From: Hymenobacter ginkgonis
GTDB lineage: Bacteria; Bacteroidota; Bacteroidia; Cytophagales; Hymenobacteraceae
Length of the DNA stretch: 64,000 nucleotides
NCBI RefSeq assembly: GCF_009755225.1
Contig: NZ_WQKZ01000002.1
Location: 744,001 to 808,000, forward strand
Direction: 5' to 3'
The notes under the pieces are model-generated. The model did not search any database and was not told the DNA's origin. It saw nothing but the letters and a program-made list of their open reading frames with translations. Each line of letters starts with the position of its first letter. Position 1 is the stretch's first letter. The translations under genes were made by a program, and so were the position numbers. Below, in pieces: positions 33,860 to 41,824 of the stretch.

Positions 33860-35650
33860 ATGGACCCAACCTCTGCTACCAAAACCGGCCAAGTCTTCGA
33901 TTGGCAGGTGCTGCGCCGCTTGCTCGCCTACGTGAAGCCCTACCGGGGCGTATTTATTGGGCTGATAATCTTGACCTTCGCCACGGCCATTCTGGGTACG
34001 GTGCGCCCGGCGCTCATCCAGCGCATGGTGGATGTAGACATCAATAACAACGACTGGGCGGGCCTCAACCGCTCGTCGTTGTGGCTGGTGGCGCTGCTGC
34101 TGGTGCACACGCTCGTGAGTTACCTCCAGACCTACTACGGCGGCTGGCTGGGCCAGTACATCGTGCGCGACATCCGCACCGACCTCTACAAGCACCTGCT
34201 CAGCCTCAAGCTCAGCTTCTTCGACCGCACGCCCATTGGCGTGCTCGTAACGCGCAACATTTCGGACGTCGAAACCCTGGCCGACGTGTTCAGCGAGGGC
34301 CTAGCGGCGATGGTCGGCGACCTGCTGCAAATCGTGTTTCTCATGATTTTCATGTTCTGGACCAACTGGCAACTGGCGCTCATCAGCCTCTCGGTCATTC
34401 CGCCGCTGCTGTTTAGCACCTACGTCTTCAAGGAAAAAGTGAAGGGTAGCTTTCAGGAAGTGCGTAATGCCGTAGCCAAGCTCAACTCGTTTGTGCAAGA
34501 GCACCTTACGGGCATGAATGTGGTCCAGATTTTCAACAACGAGGAGCGCGAGTACCGCAAGTTTGAGGCAATAAACCAGGAGCACACCAAGGCCAATATC
34601 AAGTCGGTGCTCTACTATAGCATCTACTTTCCGGTGGCCGAGGTGCTCGGCGCCATAGGGGTAGGGCTACTAGTGTGGTACGCCGCGCAGGGCCAGATTG
34701 AAGGCACCATCTCGAAGGGCGCGCTCATTGCGTTCATCATGTATAACGCGCTGTTTTTCCGGCCCATCCGCCAGATTGCTGACCGTTTCAATACCCTCCA
34801 GCTGGGCCTAGTAAGCACCGAGCGCCTGCTCAAGCTGCTCGATAACGCCGATCTGGTGGCTACTTCCGGCACCGCCCCCGTACCGCCGCTGCGCGGCGAG
34901 GTCGAGTTCGACCACGTTTCCTTCGCGTACAACGAGCCCGAGTGGGTGCTTAAAAATATCAGTTTCCACGTGCAGCCAGGCCAAACAGTGGCCTTCGTGG
35001 GTGCCACCGGCGCGGGCAAAACCAGCATTATTAACCTGCTAAGTCGTTTTTACGACATTCAACAAGGCCACATTCGGGTTGATGGCCAAGACCTGCGCGA
35101 ATACGACCTTAGCCAGCTGCGCCGCCAGATAGGAGTAGTGCTGCAAGACGTATTCCTGTTTGCGGGCTCCATTCGCGATAACATTACGCTGGGCAACAAG
35201 GAGATAAGCGACGCCAAAATCTGGGAGGCCGCTGCACTCGTGGGCGCCCAGCGCTTCATCGAGCGCCTGCCCGGCGGCCTCGATTACCCCGTGATGGAAC
35301 GCGGCGCTACGCTTTCGGTGGGCCAGCGCCAACTCATCAGCTTCGTGCGGGCCTTGGTGTACGAGCCCCGCGTCATCGTGCTCGACGAAGCCACGTCGTC
35401 CGTCGATTCGGAGACGGAGGAGATGATTCAGGAAGCCATCGAGAAGTTGATGGAAGGCCGCACGGCGCTCGTTATTGCCCACCGCCTCAGCACCATTCAG
35501 AAGGCCGACCGCATCATCGTCCTCGACCGTGGTGAAATCAAGGAGACGGGTACCCACGACGAATTGCTGCGCCTCGGCGGCTATTATGCTCAGCTCTACC
35601 GCATGCAGTACAAGAGTGCTGAGCAGGTATCAGTTAACAACGAACAATAA
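33860..35650 (+). CDS. ABC exporter half with canonical catalytic Glu (MdlB-like)
   Basis: A 596-residue fused membrane/ATPase half-transporter: six membrane helices (about 30-315) and a nucleotide-binding domain with Walker A GATGAGKTS (about 380), signature LSVGQ (about 485) and Walker B VIVLDEATSSVD (about 506). The catalytic glutamate is present but the signature carries Val instead of Gly. In heterodimeric exporters (MdlAB, BmrCD, TM287/288) such a subunit pairs with one that has Asp after Walker B; the gene at 37336-39129 fits that partner. Start ATG 33860 is preferred to the upstream TTG. Substrate unknown. Confidence 0.93.
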   Translation: MDPTSATKTGQVFDWQVLRRLLAYVKPYRGVFIGLIILTFATAILGTVRPALIQRMVDVDINNNDWAGLNRSSLWLVALLLVHTLVSYLQTYYGGWLGQYIVRDIRTDLYKHLLSLKLSFFDRTPIGVLVTRNISDVETLADVFSEGLAAMVGDLLQIVFLMIFMFWTNWQLALISLSVIPPLLFSTYVFKEKVKGSFQEVRNAVAKLNSFVQEHLTGMNVVQIFNNEEREYRKFEAINQEHTKANIKSVLYYSIYFPVAEVLGAIGVGLLVWYAAQGQIEGTISKGALIAFIMYNALFFRPIRQIADRFNTLQLGLVSTERLLKLLDNADLVATSGTAPVPPLRGEVEFDHVSFAYNEPEWVLKNISFHVQPGQTVAFVGATGAGKTSIINLLSRFYDIQQGHIRVDGQDLREYDLSQLRRQIGVVLQDVFLFAGSIRDNITLGNKEISDAKIWEAAALVGAQRFIERLPGGLDYPVMERGATLSVGQRQLISFVRALVYEPRVIVLDEATSSVDSETEEMIQEAIEKLMEGRTALVIAHRLSTIQKADRIIVLDRGEIKETGTHDELLRLGGYYAQLYRMQYKSAEQVSVNNEQ

Positions 35651-35659
35651 GTAGTTTTG

Positions 35660-35752
35660 GTCCTTGCGAGCAACGCAAAGTAATCGCCCCCGCACGATAA
35701 TGGCCGCGCGATTTCATTCAATTGCGCTTGCTTCGCGTTGCTCGCAAGGACT
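35660..35752. repeat. Palindromic element, CCTTGCGAGC..GAAGCAA core
   Basis: GGTCCTTGCGAGCAACGCAA, AGTAATCGC is matched in inverse by ATTGCGCTTGCTTCGCGTTG, CTCGCAAGGACT around a 33-base centre. It resembles the GTCATTGCGAG..GAAGCAATC intergenic repeat found in many genomes. It fills the space between the ABC half-gene and the next ORF. Confidence 0.8.
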
Positions 35753-35762
35753 ACCGTAAAAT

Positions 35763-36284
35763 ATGCGCTTTCTCTTTCCTCTCGTTCTTGTTTTCACGGC
35801 CATTGGCCTGGGCATTTACGCTTACCTAGGCGGGCTGCACAGCCCCACCGTAGCCCTCGAAACCACACCTACCCCCGTGCTGCTAGCGGGGCAGCCCTTC
35901 CAGGGCCAAGTGCAGGACGAGCGCTTTGCCGAGCTATTCCGCGAGGCAAAATTGCGCTACGATGCCCAGCCCACGGCCCACGCCCTAGCCAATCTTTACT
36001 ACAATAACCCCGAGTCGGCGCACGATACTATTCGCGCCTTCATCGGCCTCAGGGTGCCTGATACGACCGCTACCCTACCAGCTGGCTGGCGCTACCGCGT
36101 GGTGCCCGCTGGCCGCCGCGTGGTGGCCGTGCGGCTGCCCAATACCAGCTACCTGTTGGCTCCAGCCAAGCTTTACACCGCCGCTCAGCAGCGCATCAAA
36201 GACCTAAAGCTGATAAGCCAACCCTTTTATCTCGAAGAATTTGGTCCCGGTGAACAAAGCGCCTTGCGAGTAGGAGTGAAATAA
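35763..36284 (+). CDS. Membrane-anchored GyrI-like domain protein, TEX264-like
   Basis: A 173-residue protein with an N-terminal membrane helix (about 3-22) and a soluble domain. The motif LYYNNP (78-83), followed by a region resembling R.AxG and then LPxxxYLLAPAKLYTAAQQRI, aligns by eye with the GyrI-like domain of eukaryotic TEX264, which also has one N-terminal helix and a YYDNP motif. GyrI-like domains bind small molecules in AraC-type regulators and gyrase inhibitors. The bacterial role is unknown. The gene is followed directly by a strong terminator and two tRNA genes on the other strand. Confidence 0.7.
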   Translation: MRFLFPLVLVFTAIGLGIYAYLGGLHSPTVALETTPTPVLLAGQPFQGQVQDERFAELFREAKLRYDAQPTAHALANLYYNNPESAHDTIRAFIGLRVPDTTATLPAGWRYRVVPAGRRVVAVRLPNTSYLLAPAKLYTAAQQRIKDLKLISQPFYLEEFGPGEQSALRVGVK

Positions 36285-36318
36285 AAAAAGCGCCTTTCTG
36301 CTAGAAAGGCGCTTTTTT
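36284..36318. terminator. Strong bidirectional terminator
   Basis: AAAAAGCGCCTTTCT and its complement form a 15-base-pair stem with a 3-base loop, with an A-run before and a T-run after. It ends the 35763 gene rightward and the tRNA-Pro(CGG) transcript leftward. Confidence 0.92.
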
Positions 36319-36328
36319 ACTGATAATG

Positions 36329-36402
36329 TCGGGGTGGCAGGATTCGAACCTACGGCCTCGTCGTCCCGAACGACGCGCGCTACCGGGCTGCGCTACACCC
36401 CG
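36329..36402 (-). tRNA. tRNA-Pro (anticodon CGG)
   Basis: The minus strand folds into a full cloverleaf: acceptor CGGGGTG/CACCCCG, D-arm with GTAGCGCAGCCCGGTAGCGC, anticodon stem CGTCG/CGACG with loop TTCGGGA (anticodon CGG, codon CCG), and T-loop GGTTCGAATCC. CCA is not encoded. Confidence 0.95.
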
Positions 36403-36469
36403 AAAGAAACGGGGCCGTGGGGGCGGCCCCGCCTTATCGAAAAACCCAATCTGGAAAAAAGTTGGCCTG

Positions 36470-36503
36470 AAAAAGCCCCCGACCCGAAGGTCGGGGGCTT
36501 TTT
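36470..36503. terminator. Terminator between the two tRNA-Pro genes
   Basis: AAAAAGCCCCCGACC and complement form a 15-pair stem with a CGAA tetraloop, A-run and T-run on the two sides. It separates the two proline tRNA transcripts. Confidence 0.92.
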
Positions 36504-36528
36504 CGTGGGGGCAACTTAATCCCTCTGG

Positions 36529-36602
36529 TCGGAGTGGCAGGATTCGAACCTACGACCTCCAGCACCCCATGCTGGCGCGATACCAGGCTACGCTACACCC
36601 CG
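36529..36602 (-). tRNA. tRNA-Pro (anticodon GGG)
   Basis: Minus-strand cloverleaf: acceptor CGGGGTG/CACTCCG with one G:U pair, D-arm GTAGCGTAGCCTGGTATCGC, anticodon stem CCAGC/GCTGG with loop ATGGGGT (anticodon GGG, codon CCC), T-loop GGTTCGAATCC. CCA is not encoded. Confidence 0.95.
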
Positions 36603-36803
36603 AGGGAGATTGGAGTGACAAAGGTAGGGCTAAAAAGCCGAATGGTGCAAGCCGGCTCAGATTTTTTTGTGGCTTGGCACCGAAAGCAGGGGTAGGGCCA
36701 CTGCATTAAGGAGCCTTAAGAAGCGGTTGGCGCAGTAGTTGCGATAGCCGTCTTCACCTTACCTTTACTCAAGAAATCTGTGCCCCGCAAATCAGTACCA
36801 TTT

Positions 36804-37226
36804 ATGAAATACATCCTTATTTTGGCTGGCGGGCTGCTGGCTCCTGTAGCCTTGCACGCGCAGACTACGCCTCCCGCGGCTACTCCGGCTACCCCTGCTC
36901 CGGCAGCTAGCGCGGCCCCGGTGGCTGGTGCGGCACCCGCACCCATTCCGCTGGCCCCCGTAACTCCCCCTGCCGACCCTAACGCCTTAAAAATAAAGGC
37001 TGAATACAACCCCATTGGTCATTCATTGGCCGTGAAGTGCGACGCGCCGGGCCCTACCCGCATCGAAATTAACGACCAGGAGGGCCGCCCAGTGCTCACC
37101 AAAAACGTGATTGCCGGTACTACCCCCGTCTCGTTCAACGTGCGGGCGCTGGCTCCTGGCCCCTACGTGGTGCGCTGCACCGCGGGTGAAAAAAAAGGCA
37201 CGCGCCTAGTGCAACTGGGCCAGTAG
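36804..37226 (+). CDS. Secreted mini-protein with T9SS sorting-domain-like C-terminus
   Basis: A 140-residue protein from ATG 36804: signal peptide ending ALHAQ (residue 20), a Pro/Ala/Thr linker (about 21-60), and a C-terminal domain (about 62-140). That domain (EYNPIGHSLAV, IEINDQEGRPVL, VRALAPGPYVVRC, GTRLVQLGQ) follows the plan of type A T9SS C-terminal sorting domains: 'NPxxxxLxI', 'DxxGRxV', 'LxxGxYxV', then a basic end. If so, it is a sorting domain with no cargo. It could instead be a small Ig-like secreted protein. A terminator follows at 37272. Confidence 0.7.
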   Translation: MKYILILAGGLLAPVALHAQTTPPAATPATPAPAASAAPVAGAAPAPIPLAPVTPPADPNALKIKAEYNPIGHSLAVKCDAPGPTRIEINDQEGRPVLTKNVIAGTTPVSFNVRALAPGPYVVRCTAGEKKGTRLVQLGQ

Positions 37227-37271
37227 CCCGCTGCCACGGAGCACTGCCTCTGCAGTGCACAAAAACTTATT

Positions 37272-37308
37272 AAAAAGCCCCGCTGTGCCTAATACAGCGG
37301 GGCTTTTT
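37272..37308. terminator. Bidirectional terminator
   Basis: AAAAAGCCCCGCTGT and complement form a 15-pair stem with a 7-base loop and T-run; it is shared by the mini-protein gene and the convergent ABC gene. Confidence 0.92.
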
Positions 37309-37335
37309 TAAGTTGAAAAATAAGCGGAAGCATCG

Positions 37336-39129
37336 TTACGCCACGTCTTCGGTCTGTAATTGCCGCTCGTAGAGGGCCCGGTAGAGGCCTTCAGCCTCGG
37401 CCATGAGGGCGGCGTGGCTGCCGTGCTGCACTATCTGGCCGTCATCCAGCACCAATATTTCATCGGCCAGCTTCACCGAGCTCACGCGGTGCGAGATGAT
37501 GAGACTGGTGCGGTTCTTCATCACCCGCTGTAGGCTGTCGAGGATGGCATTCTCGGTCTTAGTATCGACGGCCGAGAGCGAGTCATCTAGAATCAAGATT
37601 TTGGGTTCTTTCACCAAAGCGCGGGCCATGCTCACGCGCTGCTTCTGGCCGCCCGACAGCGTGATGCCGCGCTCGCCCACCTTCGTGTCGAAGCCTTCGG
37701 GAAAGCGGATAATATTCTCGTACACGTCGGCATCGCGGGCAGCTTGCGCCATGCGCGCCTCGTCGGCGTGGTCGAGGCCGAAGTTGATATTGTGCCGGAT
37801 GCTGTCCGAAAATAGAAACACGTCCTGCGGCACGTAGCCGATTTGCTCGCGCAGGGAGGGTAGGGCGTAGTCGCGCACATCCACACCATCTACTTGAATG
37901 TCACCGCTCGTGACATCGTAGAGCCGGCACAGCAGCGCGGCAATGGTGCTCTTGCCCGAGCCGGTGTTGCCAATTACGGCCAGCGTTTGGCCGGGCTTGA
38001 TGCGGAAGCTCACGTCGCGCAGGGCCCGGATGCCGGTGTCGGGATATGTGAAGGAAACGTGGTCGAATACGATGTCGCCAGCAATCTCCTTGGCCACATT
38101 GCGGCGCGAAATAATGTCCGTCTTCTGGTCCAGAAACTCGTTGATGCGGACCTGCGACGCCTCGGCGCGCTGCACCAAGGACGACGTCCAGCCCAGCGCC
38201 GTGACCGGCCAGGTCAGCAGGTTAACATAGATGATGAACTCGGCAATGCTGCCCGTGGTAATGGTGCCGCGGATAACCTCTTGCCCGCCAACCCAAACCG
38301 TGACGATGGTACTGATGCCCACCAAAAACATAATCAGCGGGAAAAACAGCGAGTTCACAAAGTTGAGGCTCAAGGACTTATTTTTGTATTCGTCGGTCGA
38401 TACCTGAAACTGCTCGTAGGAATCTTGCTGCCGCACAAAGGACTTGAGCACCCGAATACCCGAAAACGCCTCCTGAGTGAAGGTGGTCATGGCCGCCAGT
38501 GCCTTCTGAATATCGTCCGACTTCTTTTCAATCAGGTTGTTGACGTAGAAGATGCTGACCGACAAAATGGGCAGGGGTAGGAGGGTGAGCACCGTTAATT
38601 TTACATTAACTAATAGCATCAGCGGTACCACTAGCACAAACAGCAGCACGAGCTGCAAAAAGTACATAATGCCCGGCCCCAGGTACATCCGCACGCGCCC
38701 CACATCTTCCGAAATGCGCGACATGAGGTCGCCAGTGCTGTGGCGGCGGTAAAAACTGAGGGGTAGGGATTGGTAGTGCTGGAAAATCTGGTTTTTCTGG
38801 TCATTTTCGACGAGCCGCGACATCACAATGAGCGTCTGGCGCATAAAAAACAGAAAAATCCCGCGTAGCAGCGCCAGCACGATGATTAACATGCCGTAAA
38901 ACAGCACGTTGCGTCCAAACAGCTGGTACACGCCCGCTTGCGCCTGCGTGCCCGCGTAGAGGTGGTAGAGGTCGATGCCCTCATTCACCAAATCGAAAGA
39001 GTAGCGCACGAGCTGGGCCGGAAAAATGGTCAGCAGCGTGCTCAAAACCACAAAAAGGACTCCGCCAAGGAAGTGCCATTTGTAGCGAAAGATATGCGGA
39101 TTAACGGCGGCGAGGGCGCGGGTGGGCAT
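37336..39129 (-). CDS. ABC exporter half with Asp in place of catalytic Glu (MdlA-like)
   Basis: A 597-residue half-transporter from ATG 39129: six membrane helices (about 20-310) and an ATPase domain with Walker A GNTGSGKST (about 387), a canonical LSGGQ signature and Walker B ILILDDSLSAVD (about 505). The residue after Walker B is Asp, not Glu, as in MdlA, BmrC and TM287, where it makes one ATP site degenerate. The complementary half is 33860-35650. Upstream residues in the same frame (to 39261) are dismissed because they lack family character. Exported substrate unknown. Confidence 0.93.
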   Translation of the reverse strand: MPTRALAAVNPHIFRYKWHFLGGVLFVVLSTLLTIFPAQLVRYSFDLVNEGIDLYHLYAGTQAQAGVYQLFGRNVLFYGMLIIVLALLRGIFLFFMRQTLIVMSRLVENDQKNQIFQHYQSLPLSFYRRHSTGDLMSRISEDVGRVRMYLGPGIMYFLQLVLLFVLVVPLMLLVNVKLTVLTLLPLPILSVSIFYVNNLIEKKSDDIQKALAAMTTFTQEAFSGIRVLKSFVRQQDSYEQFQVSTDEYKNKSLSLNFVNSLFFPLIMFLVGISTIVTVWVGGQEVIRGTITTGSIAEFIIYVNLLTWPVTALGWTSSLVQRAEASQVRINEFLDQKTDIISRRNVAKEIAGDIVFDHVSFTYPDTGIRALRDVSFRIKPGQTLAVIGNTGSGKSTIAALLCRLYDVTSGDIQVDGVDVRDYALPSLREQIGYVPQDVFLFSDSIRHNINFGLDHADEARMAQAARDADVYENIIRFPEGFDTKVGERGITLSGGQKQRVSMARALVKEPKILILDDSLSAVDTKTENAILDSLQRVMKNRTSLIISHRVSSVKLADEILVLDDGQIVQHGSHAALMAEAEGLYRALYERQLQTEDVA

Positions 39130-39226
39130 GAGTAAGAGGGGGGTAGGGGCCAGAAAAGCCAGCCTCAACCGAAAAAAAACGGGTACTTTTGCGGCCGCAA
39201 CAGCGTTCAGCCTAGCACAACTTACG

Positions 39227-39311
39227 TTGGTTGGGCTGAGCGCGGGGAAGCATCTGGGCAAAGCTGCTACGGTAGTAAAGCTCCAGATGCCTCCCCGCGT
39301 TCAACTTGGCA
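39227..39311. repeat. Imperfect palindromic element, CTGAGC..GAAGCATCT core
   Basis: GGTTGGGCTGAGCGCGGGGA, AGCATCTGG is mirrored by CCAGATGCCTCCCCGCG, TTCAACTTGGCAACC, with one mismatch in the central 16 bases of the stem. Same core as the elements at 11722 and 12658. It lies in the spacer between the divergent ABC and leucine dehydrogenase genes. Confidence 0.75.
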
Positions 39312-39386
39312 ACCTACGCTAGCTAACAAAGTTACACCCTACTCTTCCCTCCCATTCCCACCCATTTTTCCCAGTTTCATACTTTT

Positions 39387-40481
39387 ATGGTACTCGACGC
39401 GCCAACCCAGGCCCCGGCTTCTATTTTTGAGCAGGTAGCCGAATTTCAGCACGAGCAAGTGGTGTATTGCCACGACCACGAGACGGGCCTCAAGGCCATT
39501 ATCGGCATTCATAATACCGTGCTGGGCCCAGCATTGGGCGGCACCCGCATGTGGCACTACGCCAACGAGGCCGAGGCCCTGCACGACGTGCTACGCCTCT
39601 CGCGCGGCATGACCTACAAGGCCGCCATCTCGGGCCTGAACCTAGGCGGCGGCAAAGCCGTGATTATCGGCGACGTTAAAAAGCTGAAGAACGAGGCCCT
39701 GCTGCGCAAGTTCGGTCGCTTCGTCAACAACTTGAACGGCAAGTACATCACGGCCGAAGATGTGAACATGACCACCAAGGACATGGAGTACATCCGCATG
39801 GAAACCAAGCACGTAGCTGGCCTGCCCGAAAGCATGGGGGGGAGCGGCGACCCGTCGCCCGTGACGGCCTACGGCACCTACATGGGCATGAAGGCCGCCG
39901 CTAAAAAAGCCTTCGGCTCGGATAGCCTCGCCGGCAAGCGCATTGCAGTGCAGGGGGTAGGGCACGTGGGCACGTACCTGCTCGAACACTTGCAGAAGGA
40001 AGGCGCCAGCCTCATCCTCACCGACTACTACGAGGAGCGCGCCTACGAAGCCGCTAGCCGCTTCGGCGCCGTGGCCGTGGGCATGGAGGAAATATACGAC
40101 CAAGACGTGGACATCTACTCGCCCTGCGCGCTGGGGGCTACCATTAACCACGACACCATCGACCGGTTGAAGTGCCGCGTTATTGCGGGCTGCGCTAACA
40201 ACCAGCTGGCTAAGGAGAACGAACACGGCCCCGAGCTCGTGCGCCGGGGCATCGTGTACGCGCCTGATTTTCTGATAAATGCTGGCGGCCTCATTAATGT
40301 GTATTCCGAGGTGGTGGGTACCAGCCGCCAAGGTGCCCTCGCCCAAACCGAAAAAATTTACGATTATACCCTGCAAGTTCTCAACCGGGCCGAGCAGGAA
40401 GGCAGCCACCCCCAGGCGGCCGCCATTCAACAAGCCCAGGAGCGCATCGCGGCCGTGGGCAAAGTAAAATCGACGTACTAA
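39387..40481 (+). CDS. Leucine/Glu/Phe/Val dehydrogenase
   Basis: Oxidatively deaminates branched-chain amino acids to 2-oxoacids with NAD. The 364-residue protein has LGPALGGTRMW and the catalytic lysine region MTYKAAISGLNLGGGKAVI, with the NAD Rossmann motif GVGHVGTYLLEHL and the substrate-side AGCANNQLA and FLINAGGLINV. Length fits leucine dehydrogenases, shorter than glutamate dehydrogenases. A TACTTTT sequence overlaps the ATG region. It is followed by a perfect 21-base-arm hairpin, then nusB. Confidence 0.93.
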   Translation: MVLDAPTQAPASIFEQVAEFQHEQVVYCHDHETGLKAIIGIHNTVLGPALGGTRMWHYANEAEALHDVLRLSRGMTYKAAISGLNLGGGKAVIIGDVKKLKNEALLRKFGRFVNNLNGKYITAEDVNMTTKDMEYIRMETKHVAGLPESMGGSGDPSPVTAYGTYMGMKAAAKKAFGSDSLAGKRIAVQGVGHVGTYLLEHLQKEGASLILTDYYEERAYEAASRFGAVAVGMEEIYDQDVDIYSPCALGATINHDTIDRLKCRVIAGCANNQLAKENEHGPELVRRGIVYAPDFLINAGGLINVYSEVVGTSRQGALAQTEKIYDYTLQVLNRAEQEGSHPQAAAIQQAQERIAAVGKVKSTY

Positions 40482-40493
40482 AGGAGAGTAAAA

Positions 40494-40548
40494 GAAGTAA
40501 AAATTGGTTGTCATGGCGAGCGAGGCGATGACAACCAATTTTTACTTC
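40494..40548. repeat. Perfect 21-bp inverted repeat between leucine dehydrogenase and nusB
   Basis: The arms GAAGTAAAAATTGGTTGTCA,T and exact complement enclose GGCGAGCGAGGCG. The TCATGGCGAGCGAGGCGATGA core belongs to the same style as GTCATTGCGAG-type repeats. A T-run in the 3' arm could also let it act as a terminator. Confidence 0.8.
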
Positions 40549-40576
40549 CTAGCTCATCATTCATAATTCCAAAAAA

Positions 40577-41779
40577 ATGCTAAACCGCCGTCTTCTCCGC
40601 ATCAAAGTCATGCAGGCCCTTTATGCCTACCAGCAAGCGGTAGCCGCCGACCTGCTGCTGGCCCAGGACCGCATTGCGGCGGCGTTTGAGCCCGACCTGA
40701 CTGCCGCCGCCGCCCCCGACCGCCGCCTGCTCGAAGGCCAGCGTAAGCTGGGCGAAGCGCAGCTGCGCGACTGGCACCGCACCGGCGAAATGCCCGACTC
40801 GGGCTCCGATGACAAGGAAGTGGCCGCCGCCGTGAGCGATGCCATTGCCTACTACCAAAAAATGGTGCAGCGTGAAAATTCTTTCTACGGCGGGCAGCTT
40901 ATGCATGGCGCCGAAAGCATTCATGACCAGTACCTGCACCTGCTGAATATGCCGCAGGCGCTGCTTGAACTGATTACCGAAGACAATGAGCGCGAGGCGC
41001 GGCGCTTCACCGGCCCGCGCTTTGAAGTGGAAGGTACAGCGCGGCTTTTTAGCAACGCAGCTTTCCAAAAAGTACGTGAAAACGAGCAGCTAGTTCAAAC
41101 CACCATCAAGCACAAGTTGCAGTGGGACAACGCCGAGGAACTCGACGCCCTGCGCGAAGCTTGGCAAAAGGAAATGAAGCCCGACGAAACCGTGCAGGCT
41201 TACCTGGACGGCAAAAACACGGGTCTCGAAGAAACCGATTACGAAACCGATATGGAGCTGCTGCGGCACCTCTACAAGAGCTTCGTATTCAAGGGCGAAG
41301 CCCTACCCCGCTGGTTGGAAAGCAACGACCTGAACTGGGAGGAAAACCGCCCCATCGTGCGCAACTTGGTGCTGAAGACGCTGAAAATGCTGCCCTTCGC
41401 CGCCGATGAAAAGCAGGAACTGATGAACCTGAGCGCCAACTGGCAGGACGACCGCGACTTCGCCGAAACACTCTACAAGCAAACCCTCGACGACGACGCC
41501 AAATCGGAGAAGCTTATTGCCGACTCGGTGCAGAATTGGGACGTGGAGCGGGTAGCTTTGCTCGATAAGATTATCCTGAAGATGGCCCTATGCGAGATGC
41601 AGCTTTTCCGCGGTATCCCCGTCAAAGTAACCATCAACGAGTACATTGAAATAAGCAAATTGTACAGTACCCCAAAGAGCAAACAATTCGTAAACGGAGT
41701 GCTCGATAAACTGGCCCAGGACTTGGCCGCCAGCGGCGACATTCGCAAATCGGGCCGCGGACTGCTGGACAACCAGTAG
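40577..41779 (+). CDS. nusB: NusB-family transcription antitermination protein, extended
   Basis: NusB binds boxA RNA with NusE in rRNA antitermination complexes. The 400-residue protein starts like NusB (MLNRRLLRIKVMQALYAYQQ) and ends with the C-terminal NusB half (about 300-390: DVERVALLDKIILKMALCEM, VKVTINEYIEISKLYSTPKS, FVNGVLDKLA). Between them is a charged helical insert of roughly 230 residues. Bacteroidota NusB proteins are longer than the usual 140 residues, but this is long even for that. First of a same-strand run reaching coaE. Confidence 0.9.
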   Translation: MLNRRLLRIKVMQALYAYQQAVAADLLLAQDRIAAAFEPDLTAAAAPDRRLLEGQRKLGEAQLRDWHRTGEMPDSGSDDKEVAAAVSDAIAYYQKMVQRENSFYGGQLMHGAESIHDQYLHLLNMPQALLELITEDNEREARRFTGPRFEVEGTARLFSNAAFQKVRENEQLVQTTIKHKLQWDNAEELDALREAWQKEMKPDETVQAYLDGKNTGLEETDYETDMELLRHLYKSFVFKGEALPRWLESNDLNWEENRPIVRNLVLKTLKMLPFAADEKQELMNLSANWQDDRDFAETLYKQTLDDDAKSEKLIADSVQNWDVERVALLDKIILKMALCEMQLFRGIPVKVTINEYIEISKLYSTPKSKQFVNGVLDKLAQDLAASGDIRKSGRGLLDNQ

Positions 41780-41824
41780 TTGTTTCTCTTCCCTTCCCCT
41801 CTCCTTTCACCACCCTATCCCCCT

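Noticed and set aside
36326..36709. ORFs over the tRNA-Pro genes
   Set aside because: They read through two tRNA cloverleafs and a terminator; repeated [13 protein letters not shown] peptides are the tRNA sequences translated.
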